Positions 1 to 7,779 of a stretch of DNA of 32,628 nucleotides are shown here, piece by piece; within the stretch, counting starts at the first letter, position 1, and the number at the start of each line of letters is the position of its first letter. The notes below the pieces were generated by a model. It had not been told where the DNA came from and made no database searches. It saw nothing but the letters and a program-made list of their open reading frames with translations. The DNA is taken from the NCBI RefSeq assembly GCF_001434335.1, contig NZ_AZFM01000021.1, positions 1 to 32,628 on the forward strand, in the 5' to 3' direction. Source of the stretch: Lactobacillus kalixensis DSM 16043 (GTDB lineage Bacteria > Bacillota > Bacilli > Lactobacillales > Lactobacillaceae). The translations under genes were made by a program, and so were the position numbers.

Positions 1-91
1 TAGATAACATCTATCAAGCTGCATAAAGTGTCCAACTTATTATTGCAATTTGCGAATAAAAACATTCTATTAAAATTGCATAAAAAATTTA

Positions 92-120
92 TTTTTTAAA
101 TTTGTACGATGTTTTATAAT
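92..120 (+). promoter_or_regulatory. Probable promoter of the reductase-transporter operon
   Basis: A perfect TATAAT lies at 115-120, preceded 17 bp upstream by a poor, T-only -35 region (92-97). Transcription would start near 127 and give a leader of about 48 nt. This argues against using the in-frame ATG at 109, which lies upstream of the predicted start of transcription. The weak -35 would fit a promoter that needs an activator. Confidence 0.5.
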
Positions 121-174
121 GAAAGCGGTTTAATAGATTGGAAACAAACTTTTAATAAATTGCGAGGAACAAAG

Positions 175-1935
175 ATGACAAAAAAAGAAATTAAGGCTCA
201 AGCAAAGGGACGCAATGGACAAATCGACTTTACAATTAGCGTTGATGATAATCATATTGATGATATTATTGTAAATAAGAGTTCTGAAACTCCTGCAATT
301 TTTAATCAAGCTTTTGGAAAATTAAAGGACAGTGTTATTAAAAATCAAAGTTTTGATGTTGATGCAGTTTCAGGTGCTTCCTTGATGACGCAAGGAATGC
401 TGGACTCAGGTAAGAAAGCACTTGAAGAAAATGGTATTCAAACTAAAGTTGTTAATGTCAGTGAACATCGTGATATTACTTTAAATGTTGATGTTGCCGT
501 TATCGGTACTGGTATGGCAGGATTGATGGCAGCAGCGCGTGCGCTTTCAATGGGAAAGAAAGTCGTAGTTCTTGAAAAGAACGGATACATTGGTGGTGCT
601 ACTATTTTAAATGGTTCAAACGTTGTTGGAACTGGGTCAAGAGTTTCTGCAGAGATTTTTGGTAAAGAAGCCGCAAAGGATTCACCTGTAAGATTAGTGA
701 AAGACATTACTCGTGAATGTCGTGGCACTAACTATCTAATGCTGTCTAAGCTTTTAGCAGATAACATTGGTAAAGCTGTTGACTTCATCACCGACTTTGC
801 TGACTTGAAGTATCAAAAGGCCGAAACGCAAACAGTTGAACACTCAGTAGATCGTCAAATCGAAATGCCAAGTGAAAGTTCATATGAACTAGTTACTAAA
901 GTGGCTAAAGCATTTGAAGAAAAGGGTGGTCAAATTTTACTCGATTCGCGCGTTGAAAAGTTGAATAAGGACAAAGATGGTAAGTTAGTTTCTTTAGTTG
1001 CTGAAGGTAAGCATCAAACTACAACTGTTAACTTCAAGTCATTAGTTTTAGCAGCTGGGGGATGGGGTGCTAAGGATTATGAAGCTCACAAAACTTCTGT
1101 TTTGTACTACGGTCCAATGACTTCGACTGGTGATTACTTTGATTTTGCCAAGAACATGAACTTGGTAACTCGTAATCTTGACTGGTACAAGGTTTACCCA
1201 CACGGCTTGGAAGTAGAACCAGGTGTTGCTAAGCTTACTACGTACTCAACTAAAGAAGTTAGCGATATGGGAGCTATTTTTGTTAATCAAGATGGTAAGA
1301 GAATTGTTGATGAATCAGCTCCTTATACTCACTTTAGAGATGCTATCGGTGAACAAAAGGGTAAAGTGGCTTACATCGTAATGGATCAAAAGATGTGGGA
1401 TCGCTTCTACGAATTAATGCTTAAGTATGGCTTTACTAAAGAAGAAGTACAAGGCTTCTTTGACCTAGAAGGTAAGAAGAGTCCAGTATTAGTTAAGGGT
1501 GATCTTAAAACTGCCGCTGACAAGGCTGGCATTAACTATAAGACCCTAAAAGAAACGATGGATAATTACGCTGATGATGTTAAGGCAAAGTATGATCCTG
1601 AATTCGGCAGGGATCCTAAATTTTTACATGCTTACGAAGGCGACACTTACTACATTATTGAACAAAAACAACGCTTTGCTACAACTTTAGGTGGCTATGA
1701 AACTAATGACAAGATGGAATTGCTTGACACTAACATTGATCCGGTTGCTAACTTCTATGCAGCTGGTGAGATTGTTGGTGGAGCAAATGGTCATGATTCA
1801 ATGCCAAGTATGATGAATTCTTGGTCATACGCTTCAGGTTTTGTCGCAGGAACTAGCGCAGCAGATAATGCTAATTTCAATATTCAAGTATCAGAAAATA
1901 TTGAAGCAGATGCAGTTTCAGGAGCTTCAGAATAA
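175..1935 (+). CDS. FMN/FAD-dependent reductase of the fumarate/urocanate reductase family
   Basis: A 586-residue flavoprotein. The start at 175 is chosen because GAGGA lies at 164-168; an earlier ATG at 109 has no ribosome site. Residues about 10-80 form an FMN_bind domain with the ApbE flavinylation motif DAVSGAS (63-69), where Ser69 would carry covalent FMN. Residues about 107 to the end are a FAD_binding_2 reductase domain with the dinucleotide motif GTGMAG (111-116). Arg388 in HFRDA matches the proton-donor Arg region of fumarate reductases. The substrate Arg near the C-terminal GGN motif is replaced by MPSMMN (543-548), and the paired His before the T-x-GG motif are also missing, so the substrate is probably not fumarate. 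There is no signal peptide or heme motif, so it is cytosolic and probably fed by NAD(P)H. The last residues repeat DAVSGAS (579-585). Next to transporters and quinate/shikimate enzymes, I infer it reduces a hydroaromatic or related enoate as an electron sink. Confidence 0.85.
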   Translation: MTKKEIKAQAKGRNGQIDFTISVDDNHIDDIIVNKSSETPAIFNQAFGKLKDSVIKNQSFDVDAVSGASLMTQGMLDSGKKALEENGIQTKVVNVSEHRDITLNVDVAVIGTGMAGLMAAARALSMGKKVVVLEKNGYIGGATILNGSNVVGTGSRVSAEIFGKEAAKDSPVRLVKDITRECRGTNYLMLSKLLADNIGKAVDFITDFADLKYQKAETQTVEHSVDRQIEMPSESSYELVTKVAKAFEEKGGQILLDSRVEKLNKDKDGKLVSLVAEGKHQTTTVNFKSLVLAAGGWGAKDYEAHKTSVLYYGPMTSTGDYFDFAKNMNLVTRNLDWYKVYPHGLEVEPGVAKLTTYSTKEVSDMGAIFVNQDGKRIVDESAPYTHFRDAIGEQKGKVAYIVMDQKMWDRFYELMLKYGFTKEEVQGFFDLEGKKSPVLVKGDLKTAADKAGINYKTLKETMDNYADDVKAKYDPEFGRDPKFLHAYEGDTYYIIEQKQRFATTLGGYETNDKMELLDTNIDPVANFYAAGEIVGGANGHDSMPSMMNSWSYASGFVAGTSAADNANFNIQVSENIEADAVSGASE

Positions 1936-1961
1936 AAAATTATTTGGTTAGGGGTTTTACT

Positions 1962-3161
1962 ATGAAGGCAATCAGTAGTCGACACCGATTATCATTTAGC
2001 CTTTACCTGAACTATGTGGTTCATGGTTTTGGTTTATTGATTCTTGCTCAGAATATGTCTCAATTGACGAAGGCATGGAATGTGCCTTTATCAGTAGTTT
2101 CATACGTTATTTCTGGTGTGGGAATCGGACGGTTGATCGCATATTTGATTACTGGCTATCTTTCAGATAAATTAAGTAGAAAATTCTTCGTTTATTTGGG
2201 GATGGCTTGCTACTTTGCCTTTGCAGTTGGAATCCCTTTTTCTAAATCGATTCCATTGTCGTATTTTTTCACAATTCTAGCAGGGGTGGCCAATTCTGCA
2301 CTTGATGCGGGGACTTATACCACCTTTGTTGAAATGGCAAAAGGGAATGGTAGATATAATGTTCTAATCAAAGCCGTTGCGTCACTAGGTGAATTTATTA
2401 TTCCACTTCTAGTCAGTTTTTTTGCAAGTGTTAATGCTTGGTTTGGTTGGAGCTTTATGATCATGGCAGCATTATTATTAATTAACGCTATTTTACTTTT
2501 ACCACTTAAGTTTCCCGATCCTAAGCGAGTTAATGTGAAGAAAGAAGAAAATAAGTCCAAAAAATCCTTCGGTCTTAAAGCAGTAACCTCAATTTTGTTT
2601 GCTATTTACGGCTATTTATCAATGGCGTTAATGATCTGGTACACTCAGTGGATCACACTTTTTGGTCATAAAACTGCAGGTTTTACTCTGATTCAAAGTC
2701 ACTTTTTGTTGTCTTTATACAGTATCGGTTCAATTGCGGGTGTTATGCTCTTGTTTTACTTGTTAGGACGTAACATCTCAGAGACTGTAGTTATGATTGT
2801 AATGGACGTATTTGCGACCTTAGCAATGCTTGTATTGATTTTATCAAGAAATGTTTTGATTTCAGAAATTGCTAGCTTTATCTTTGGTTTCACTGCAGCA
2901 AGTGGTGTTATGCAGACAGCTTTGACTGCCTTCATGCGATTGTATCCAAACAATCGTGGCTTTGTAACGGGGATTTTCTATTTCTTCGGTGCGATTGCTT
3001 CATTCACAGTACCGATCATTACAGGCCATTTGTCTAGCTTCAGTATTGAAGCGGCCTTTGCTAGTGACATTGTGATTGGAATCGTTGCGGTAGTTGTTTC
3101 GCTACTTATTTCGTTGTTTGAAAAAATACAACCGATAACTAAACCCGAAATTAAAGGATAA
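1962..3161 (+). CDS. MFS transporter, probable hydroaromatic acid uptake
   Basis: A 399-residue, very hydrophobic protein with about 12 membrane segments in two halves separated by a charged loop (KKEENKSKKS) near residue 200. The MFS motif A is visible as GYLSDKLSRK between helices 2 and 3. The start at 1962 is preferred because AGGGG lies at 1950-1954; a TTG at 1944 has no ribosome site. It follows the reductase by 26 bp with no terminator, so the two are co-transcribed. It is clearly related to the second transporter at 6558: both share NY-hVHG near the N-terminus, a motif A with SDK, and a GVMQ-AL-T-M segment. Uptake of quinate, shikimate or the reductase substrate is inferred from neighbours only; sequence alone gives just the superfamily. 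Confidence 0.85.
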   Translation: MKAISSRHRLSFSLYLNYVVHGFGLLILAQNMSQLTKAWNVPLSVVSYVISGVGIGRLIAYLITGYLSDKLSRKFFVYLGMACYFAFAVGIPFSKSIPLSYFFTILAGVANSALDAGTYTTFVEMAKGNGRYNVLIKAVASLGEFIIPLLVSFFASVNAWFGWSFMIMAALLLINAILLLPLKFPDPKRVNVKKEENKSKKSFGLKAVTSILFAIYGYLSMALMIWYTQWITLFGHKTAGFTLIQSHFLLSLYSIGSIAGVMLLFYLLGRNISETVVMIVMDVFATLAMLVLILSRNVLISEIASFIFGFTAASGVMQTALTAFMRLYPNNRGFVTGIFYFFGAIASFTVPIITGHLSSFSIEAAFASDIVIGIVAVVVSLLISLFEKIQPITKPEIKG

Positions 3162-3246
3162 AGAAAAAGATAGGCTTTGGAAATTAGTTTTGTATGGTGT
3201 TTACTGTACTCTCAAGATTTCTGAAGCTTATTTTTTAAATTTTTTA

Positions 3247-3276
3247 TTTACTTTCTTTCGTAAAATATGTTATAAA
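3247..3276 (+). promoter_or_regulatory. Possible promoter of the Fic/HTH pair
   Basis: TTTACT (3247-3252) and TATAAA (3271-3276) are separated by 18 bp. The start of transcription near 3284 would leave a leader of about 160 nt before the Fic gene, covering the apparent regulator remnant at 3346-3435. There is no clear hairpin terminator after the transporter ending at 3161. Confidence 0.35.
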
Positions 3277-3345
3277 TAATACGATCATTTGTTCGGAAAC
3301 TTTTGTAAAAAGTATAACAAAGCATTTTGAAGATGAAATTTCACG

Positions 3346-3435
3346 ATGTCCAAGATGCCTGAAATAACATGAAATGAAATCAGTAAGATTGAATTTGGGG
3401 ATTTACTAAAATATACTGAAAATGACGAGCCATGA
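3346..3435 (+). pseudogene. Possible remnant of a small helix-turn-helix gene
   Basis: In one frame this stretch reads MSKMPEIT, a TGA stop (3370-3372), then NEISKIEFGDLLKYTENDEP and a TGA that falls inside the ribosome site of the Fic gene. The phrase EISKIEFGD resembles the end of an XRE recognition helix (compare ISKMELAKIEN in the HTH protein at 4187). There is no ribosome site or full domain. It may be what is left of an earlier antitoxin gene. This is weak evidence based on a short similarity by eye. Confidence 0.25.
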
Positions 3436-3444
3436 GGTGATTTT

Positions 3445-4170
3445 ATGAAATTTGAAGATAAATATCATTTAACCCCGGATGAGAATAAACGATATGCAAA
3501 AGCTAATCTGGCGCGATTGGTTTTTGCTAATAGTAGATTTGAAGGTTTATCTACAACTCTACCGCAAACAGAAACAATAGTAGCCGGGTTAGGAGTAGAT
3601 GGCGTATCTGTCGATGATATAAATACAATTGTTCAACTTAAAAGAGGATGGCAATATATTATTAATGAAGATAAGCCACTTTCTCTTCAAGTTGAAAGAA
3701 ATATTAATAAAATTGTTGCAAGAGATGATGCTTTGTTTCCTGGTGAGTTAAGAACAGGACATGGGTTAGTAGGAACATATCGTGGTGATTTTGTTCCACC
3801 TGAAGACATCAATGCAGAAAATGAAGAAAAGTACTTAAAGGATCTGAATAATAGTAATCGTTCAACAACTGATAAAGCATTAACTTTAATGTTCCATAAT
3901 ATGCGACAACAAATGTTTTGGGATGGAAATAAACGCTCAGCAACTTTAGCAGCTAATAAACTAATGATCGAAAATGGAGCGGGTTTAATCGCAGTACCAG
4001 AAGATAAATATCCAATATTTCTAAAGAAAATTTCAGATTATTATTATTCAAGTGATATGAGTGAAGTAAAAGACTGGACTTATAAAAATGGAGTACAGGG
4101 TATCACTCCAAGACATGAAAAAAATTATAAATCAAAAGTGGATCCTAACATACAAAAATATTTAGACTAA
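3445..4170 (+). CDS. Fic-domain protein with Gln in place of the catalytic His
   Basis: A 241-residue protein, starting after GAGGTGA (3433-3439). The Fic core is QMFWDGNKR at residues 156-164. In active Fic enzymes this is HxFx(D/E)GNxR, where His is the base for AMP transfer; here residue 156 is Gln. The anion-binding GNKR part is kept. Near the N-terminus NSRFEG (29-34) resembles the inhibitory (S/T)xxxE(G/N) helix of self-inhibited Fic proteins. The gene is followed 16 bp later by a small HTH protein, the usual layout of a toxin/antitoxin or self-regulated Fic unit. It may be an inactive Fic, a different phosphotransferase, or a protein-binding relic. It is placed inside the quinate/shikimate module with no obvious link to it. 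Confidence 0.8.
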   Translation: MKFEDKYHLTPDENKRYAKANLARLVFANSRFEGLSTTLPQTETIVAGLGVDGVSVDDINTIVQLKRGWQYIINEDKPLSLQVERNINKIVARDDALFPGELRTGHGLVGTYRGDFVPPEDINAENEEKYLKDLNNSNRSTTDKALTLMFHNMRQQMFWDGNKRSATLAANKLMIENGAGLIAVPEDKYPIFLKKISDYYYSSDMSEVKDWTYKNGVQGITPRHEKNYKSKVDPNIQKYLD

Positions 4171-4186
4171 TAGGAAGCAAAAGTTA

Positions 4187-4399
4187 ATGATTTCAGGGAA
4201 AAAGATTATTGAAAGAATAGAAATTCTACATCAACAAAGAATACTCCGAGGAATTTCTCAAACAGAACTTGCAGAAAAAATGGGAATAAGCAAAATGGAA
4301 TTAGCTAAAATAGAAAATAAGGAATTAATTCCTAGCATAACTGTAATGGAAAAATATTCAGAAGCTCTATTCTTAATTGCCGTTAGTCCAAAAAACTAA
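4187..4399 (+). CDS. Small XRE-family helix-turn-helix regulator, putative Fic partner
   Basis: A 70-residue protein consisting almost only of an HTH_3 domain: RGISQTELAEKMGISKMELAKIEN covers the two DNA-binding helices (about residues 20-45). AGGAAG at 4172-4177 serves as ribosome site. It lies 16 bp behind the Fic gene and ahead of a shared terminator, so the two form one operon. By analogy with Fic- and Doc-type systems it could be the antitoxin and autorepressor. That role is inferred from position. Confidence 0.75.
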   Translation: MISGKKIIERIEILHQQRILRGISQTELAEKMGISKMELAKIENKELIPSITVMEKYSEALFLIAVSPKN

Positions 4400-4452
4400 T
4401 TATCTTTTTTAATTTTGTGGCAAAGTGTCGGCTTAATATTTCAAACATAAAA

Positions 4453-4500
4453 AGACTTAGGAAAACTCAAATAATGAAGTGAATCCTAAGCCTTTTTCTT
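4453..4500. terminator. Bidirectional terminator between the HTH gene and the LysR gene
   Basis: CTTAGGA (4456-4462) pairs with TCCTAAG (4484-4490), flanked by an A-rich run on the left and CCTTTTTCTT on the right. It can therefore stop the Fic/HTH transcript on the plus strand and the LysR transcript on the minus strand. Confidence 0.75.
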
Positions 4501-5416
4501 ATATCGTTTTATCAGTTTGAAGATAATTCTTTTTACAATAATCATGAATAAAATCTTGAAAATGACTGATTGATGGTGTTAAGAAGTGGTTTGATTTCGT
4601 AATCGCAAACAGTGGGTGCTTAGCATTAATTTCTTTAATCTTCAAAAGTTTAACTTCATTTTTTGCTAGTTGCGGCAAGTTTGGTACCAAAGCTACGCCA
4701 AAGCCCCAGTGAACAAAACCAATGATGGTGTGATCTTCAGTAGCTTCAAGCCGCACTTTAGGTGTGACATTGGCGTTCTGAAAAATTGTGTCAATATTTT
4801 GTCTTAAGCCACTATTCTTTGCATATAGGATAAACGGTTCGTTCGCTAATTCTTCAAGTGTAATTTCATCTCTTTTAGCCAAAATTGATTCAGGTGGTAC
4901 CGCAGCAAGTAATTCTTGATCAACTAAATGCTTAACATTCAATTCTGGTCGTAAATCAGCTGGTGGTTCTGATGCAAAGACTAGGTCTAACTTGTCATCG
5001 AGTAATTGTTGAAGTAATTCGGCAGTGGTTCCTTGATTAAAGGAAAAGTTTACAGACTTGTTTTGAGGATATTTATTAAATTCGTAAACTAAACGTGGTA
5101 CCAAATCCTGTCCCATTGTAAAAGTAAAACCCAAATTAATATGGCCCCGATTCACATCAAGCAGTTCAGATATATAGTTTTCACCATTTTCAAGCTCATG
5201 CAAACTTCTCTTAACATATTGCAAATATATTTTGCCATAATTAGTTAACTTAATATTCCGGACGCTTTTTTCAAATAAAGGTACGCCTAATTCATCTTCC
5301 AATGAATTGATCGCATAAGATAAGGAAGGCTGTGAGATCCCTAGCATTTCGGCCGCTTTTGCCATATGCTCAGTCTTTGCTAAACAAACAAAGAACTCTA
5401 AATGTTTCAAATTCAT
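4499..5416 (-). CDS. LysR-family transcriptional regulator of the hydroaromatic acid genes
   Basis: A 305-residue LysR protein. The N-terminal winged HTH is typical (MNLKHLEFFVCLAKTEHMAK, then AEMLGISQPSLSYAINSLE and LGVPLFEK), followed by a substrate-binding domain of about 200 residues. The ATG at 5416 is used, with GGGG upstream; the in-frame GTG at 5428 lies inside that ribosome site. The gene is transcribed away from the quinate/shikimate dehydrogenase gene, and the spacer holds a palindrome of LysR type. By the usual LysR logic it would activate the divergent genes in response to a pathway compound. The effector is not known. Confidence 0.85.
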   Translation of the reverse strand: MNLKHLEFFVCLAKTEHMAKAAEMLGISQPSLSYAINSLEDELGVPLFEKSVRNIKLTNYGKIYLQYVKRSLHELENGENYISELLDVNRGHINLGFTFTMGQDLVPRLVYEFNKYPQNKSVNFSFNQGTTAELLQQLLDDKLDLVFASEPPADLRPELNVKHLVDQELLAAVPPESILAKRDEITLEELANEPFILYAKNSGLRQNIDTIFQNANVTPKVRLEATEDHTIIGFVHWGFGVALVPNLPQLAKNEVKLLKIKEINAKHPLFAITKSNHFLTPSISHFQDFIHDYCKKNYLQTDKTI

Positions 5417-5446
5417 TCTAAATAACACCCCAATAAAAATAAAATT

Positions 5447-5463
5447 TGATTTTATCTAAATCA
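5447..5463. promoter_or_regulatory. Candidate LysR operator
   Basis: A perfect 6-5-6 palindrome, TGATTT-tatct-AAATCA, lies in the divergent spacer, 31 bp from the LysR start and upstream of the dehydrogenase promoter. Its size and A+T-rich core fit a LysR box. Binding has not been shown. Confidence 0.45.
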
Positions 5464-5498
5464 TAAAATTTTTTTATTAATAAAGCAATTTTACTTTA

Positions 5499-5527
5499 TT
5501 TATTCGTTTGATTGCAAGCGGTATCAT
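5499..5527 (+). promoter_or_regulatory. Probable promoter of the dehydrogenase gene
   Basis: TTTATT (5499-5504) and TATCAT (5522-5527) are 17 bp apart. Both hexamers are imperfect, as expected of an activator-dependent promoter, and the candidate LysR site lies about 40 bp upstream. Confidence 0.4.
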
Positions 5528-5573
5528 TTTAAGTGAATTAAGAACTAATGCACATTTAACAAAGGAGAAAATT

Positions 5574-6487
5574 ATGACTAATAAAATTACAGGTGTAGAT
5601 GGTCCTATTACTGGTTGGCTTGATGGTCACACTTACTTGATCGGATTAATGGCATATCCAATTCGTCACTCAATGTCACCAACAATGCACAATAACGCTT
5701 TCGCAAAATTAGGTTTAAATTATGCTTATCTTTGTTTTGAAATTGGTAACGATAAGCTAGAAGGCGCAGTAAATGCAATCCGTACTTTAGATATGCGCGG
5801 TTCAAACGTTTCAATGCCTAACAAAAAGGAAGTTATTAAATACTTAGATAAATTATCTCCAGCTTCAAAGATGTGTGATGCTGTTAACACTATCGTAAAC
5901 GATAATGGTGTGTTAACTGGTTACACTACTGATGGAATTGGCTTTGTTCAAGCACTTAAAGATGAAGGAATCGAAATCAGGATAAAGTTATGACTTTGGC
6001 AGGTGCTGGTGGAGCAGCCACTCCAATTGCGGTTCAATCAGCTCTTGATGGTATTAAGGAAATTAAGATTTTTAATATCAAGGATGACAAGTGGGAACAA
6101 GCTGAAAAGAATGTTAAGACTATTCATGAAAATACTGATTGTAAAGTTTCATTAACTGACTTAGCAGATCAAGATGCATTCAAGAAGGCTATTGCTGAAT
6201 CAGATATTTACTGTGACGCTACCGGTGTTGGTATGAAACCACTTGAAAACGAAACTTTGGTCTCAGATCCATCATGGTTCCACAAAGATATGGTTGTCTA
6301 TGATACTGTTTACGCACCAAGAACTACTAAATTGATGAAAGTTGCTCAAGAAGCAGGGGTTGAACACGTCTTTGACGGTATTGGGATGATGATCGAACAA
6401 GGTGCCGCTGCATTTAAGCTTTGGACTGGCAAGGATATGCCAACAGATTACATTCGTGAAATTATGTTTGAAGACGAAAATAAGTAA
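5574..6487 (+). pseudogene. Quinate/shikimate dehydrogenase, interrupted by a one-base frameshift
   Basis: AAGGAG (5562-5567) precedes ATG 5574. The first frame gives the substrate domain: SMSPTMHNNAF (shikimate-binding Ser pair), SMPNKKE (catalytic Lys) and NTIVNDNGVLTGYTTDGIGF (catalytic Asp). It runs to a premature TGA at 5991-5993. The rest lies in the next frame: TLAGAGGAATP is the Rossmann loop and FNIKDD follows the second strand. That pattern is nearer NAD-using YdiB-type quinate/shikimate dehydrogenases than NADP-using AroE, which has an NRT motif. Joined, the protein would be about 304 residues. The break is at about 5979-5981, where one A appears missing (EIKDKV becomes EIRIKL). 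No slippery run is present, so programmed shifting is unlikely; a real mutation or a sequencing error is likely. Context makes it the oxidoreductase of the pathway. Confidence 0.8.
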
Positions 6488-6508
6488 TTAATTCGAATTA
6501 AGACGATT

Positions 6509-6544
6509 AACCTCTTGCATGGTAATGCTTGCAGGAGGTTTTTT
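6509..6544 (+). terminator. Terminator or attenuator before the second transporter
   Basis: AACCTCTTGCA (6509-6519) pairs with TGCAGGAGGTT (6530-6540), 11 bp with one G-U, and is followed directly by T residues. The transporter ribosome site starts two bases later, so the hairpin would uncouple transporter and aroD expression from the dehydrogenase unless read through. The right arm itself contains an AGGAGG. Confidence 0.7.
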
Positions 6545-6557
6545 GGAGGAAAAGAAT

Positions 6558-7763
6558 ATGAAAAATAAGTATACTCCAACTGCGATAGCATTGTACTTTA
6601 ACTACTTTGTTCATGGTATGGGTGTTATCATTCTTTCACAAAATGCTACCGCCTTGGCACATCAATGGGGTACAACAGTTACTGGTGCTTTGGCCGTTGT
6701 TTCATCATTAGGTATCGGTAGAATTATAAACCTTCTGATTTCTGGTATTTTGTCAGATAAGTTTGGACGTAAGCCATTTGTTCAATTAGGTATTGCAACA
6801 TACTTCATTTTCTTCATTGGTATTTTGTTTTCACCTAATACTATCGTAGCCTATATCCTAGGTATCTTGGCAGGGATGGCAAACTCCTTCCTTGATACTG
6901 GTACTTACCCAGGTTTGATGGAAATTTATCCAAATGCTAAAGGTACTTCTAACGTTATCTTGAAGGCGTTCATTTCAGCAGGTCAATTCCTTCTTCCATT
7001 CATTGTTAGTGGATTGGCAGCAGCTGGTATGTGGTACGGCTGGTCATTCTTGATTCCAGCAGCTATCTTGGTAATCACCTTCCTTTACTTCTTATTCGGC
7101 GGTGCTTTTCCAAATTCAAAGGCTGCTGCAGAAGCAGATGAAAAGCGTGAAGCTGAAGAACAAAAGGACAGTGATTCAAATGTTAAGAGCAACCTTTGGA
7201 TCGATGGTACTTTGTTTATCATCTACGGTTACATCTCACAAGCAACTTTCTACTTGGTAAGCCAAATGCTTACTCAATATGGTCAACAAGTTGGTCATAT
7301 GTCGCAAGGCGCAGCTCACTCATTAGTATCATGGTACTCATTAGGTTCAATTATCTGTGTTCTTCTTACCGCTATTTTAGGTAAAAAGATTAGTGAAATT
7401 CAATTTGTTCCTGTATACACTTTAGGCGCATTTGTTTCACTTCTACTTATGTGGATGTTCCCAACTAGTGCTGCTTTGATGGGAATCTTGGCTTTCTTGG
7501 TTGGCTTCTTTGCAGCCGGAGGTGTAATGCAATTGGCCTTAACTGTTATGGCTGACTTCTTCCCAGCAGGTAAGGGAACCGTTACTGGCTTCTTCTACAC
7601 GGCAGGATCGATTGCTTCATTTACTATTCCATTATTTATTGGTTGGATTGGTAATATGAGAAACGTGATCTTCCTAGACGTAATTATTGCTTTAATTGGT
7701 TTTATCGATACAGTTATTATTGCAATTCGTTATAAGAAGTTATTTGGTAAACTCGGAAAATAA
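6558..7763 (+). CDS. MFS transporter, second putative hydroaromatic acid carrier
   Basis: A 401-residue membrane protein with about 12 hydrophobic segments and motif A as GILSDKFGRKP. A charged loop rich in Glu and Lys (EADEKREAEEQKDSDSN) splits the two halves. GGAGG at 6545-6549 fixes the start at 6558; an in-frame ATG at 6519 lies inside the terminator hairpin. It resembles the transporter at 1962 along its length, so the module carries two paralogous carriers, perhaps for different acids or for exchange of substrate and product. It is followed 16 bp later by aroD. Confidence 0.85.
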   Translation: MKNKYTPTAIALYFNYFVHGMGVIILSQNATALAHQWGTTVTGALAVVSSLGIGRIINLLISGILSDKFGRKPFVQLGIATYFIFFIGILFSPNTIVAYILGILAGMANSFLDTGTYPGLMEIYPNAKGTSNVILKAFISAGQFLLPFIVSGLAAAGMWYGWSFLIPAAILVITFLYFLFGGAFPNSKAAAEADEKREAEEQKDSDSNVKSNLWIDGTLFIIYGYISQATFYLVSQMLTQYGQQVGHMSQGAAHSLVSWYSLGSIICVLLTAILGKKISEIQFVPVYTLGAFVSLLLMWMFPTSAALMGILAFLVGFFAAGGVMQLALTVMADFFPAGKGTVTGFFYTAGSIASFTIPLFIGWIGNMRNVIFLDVIIALIGFIDTVIIAIRYKKLFGKLGK

Positions 7764-7779
7764 TACGAGGAGTAAAATT

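Noticed and set aside
109-174. Upstream ATG 109 as start of the reductase
   Set aside because: It lies before the predicted transcription start, overlaps the -10 region and has no ribosome site, while ATG 175 does.
5970-5995. Programmed frameshift in the dehydrogenase gene
   Set aside because: No slippery heptamer or homopolymer and no downstream stimulatory structure is visible; an accidental deletion is simpler.
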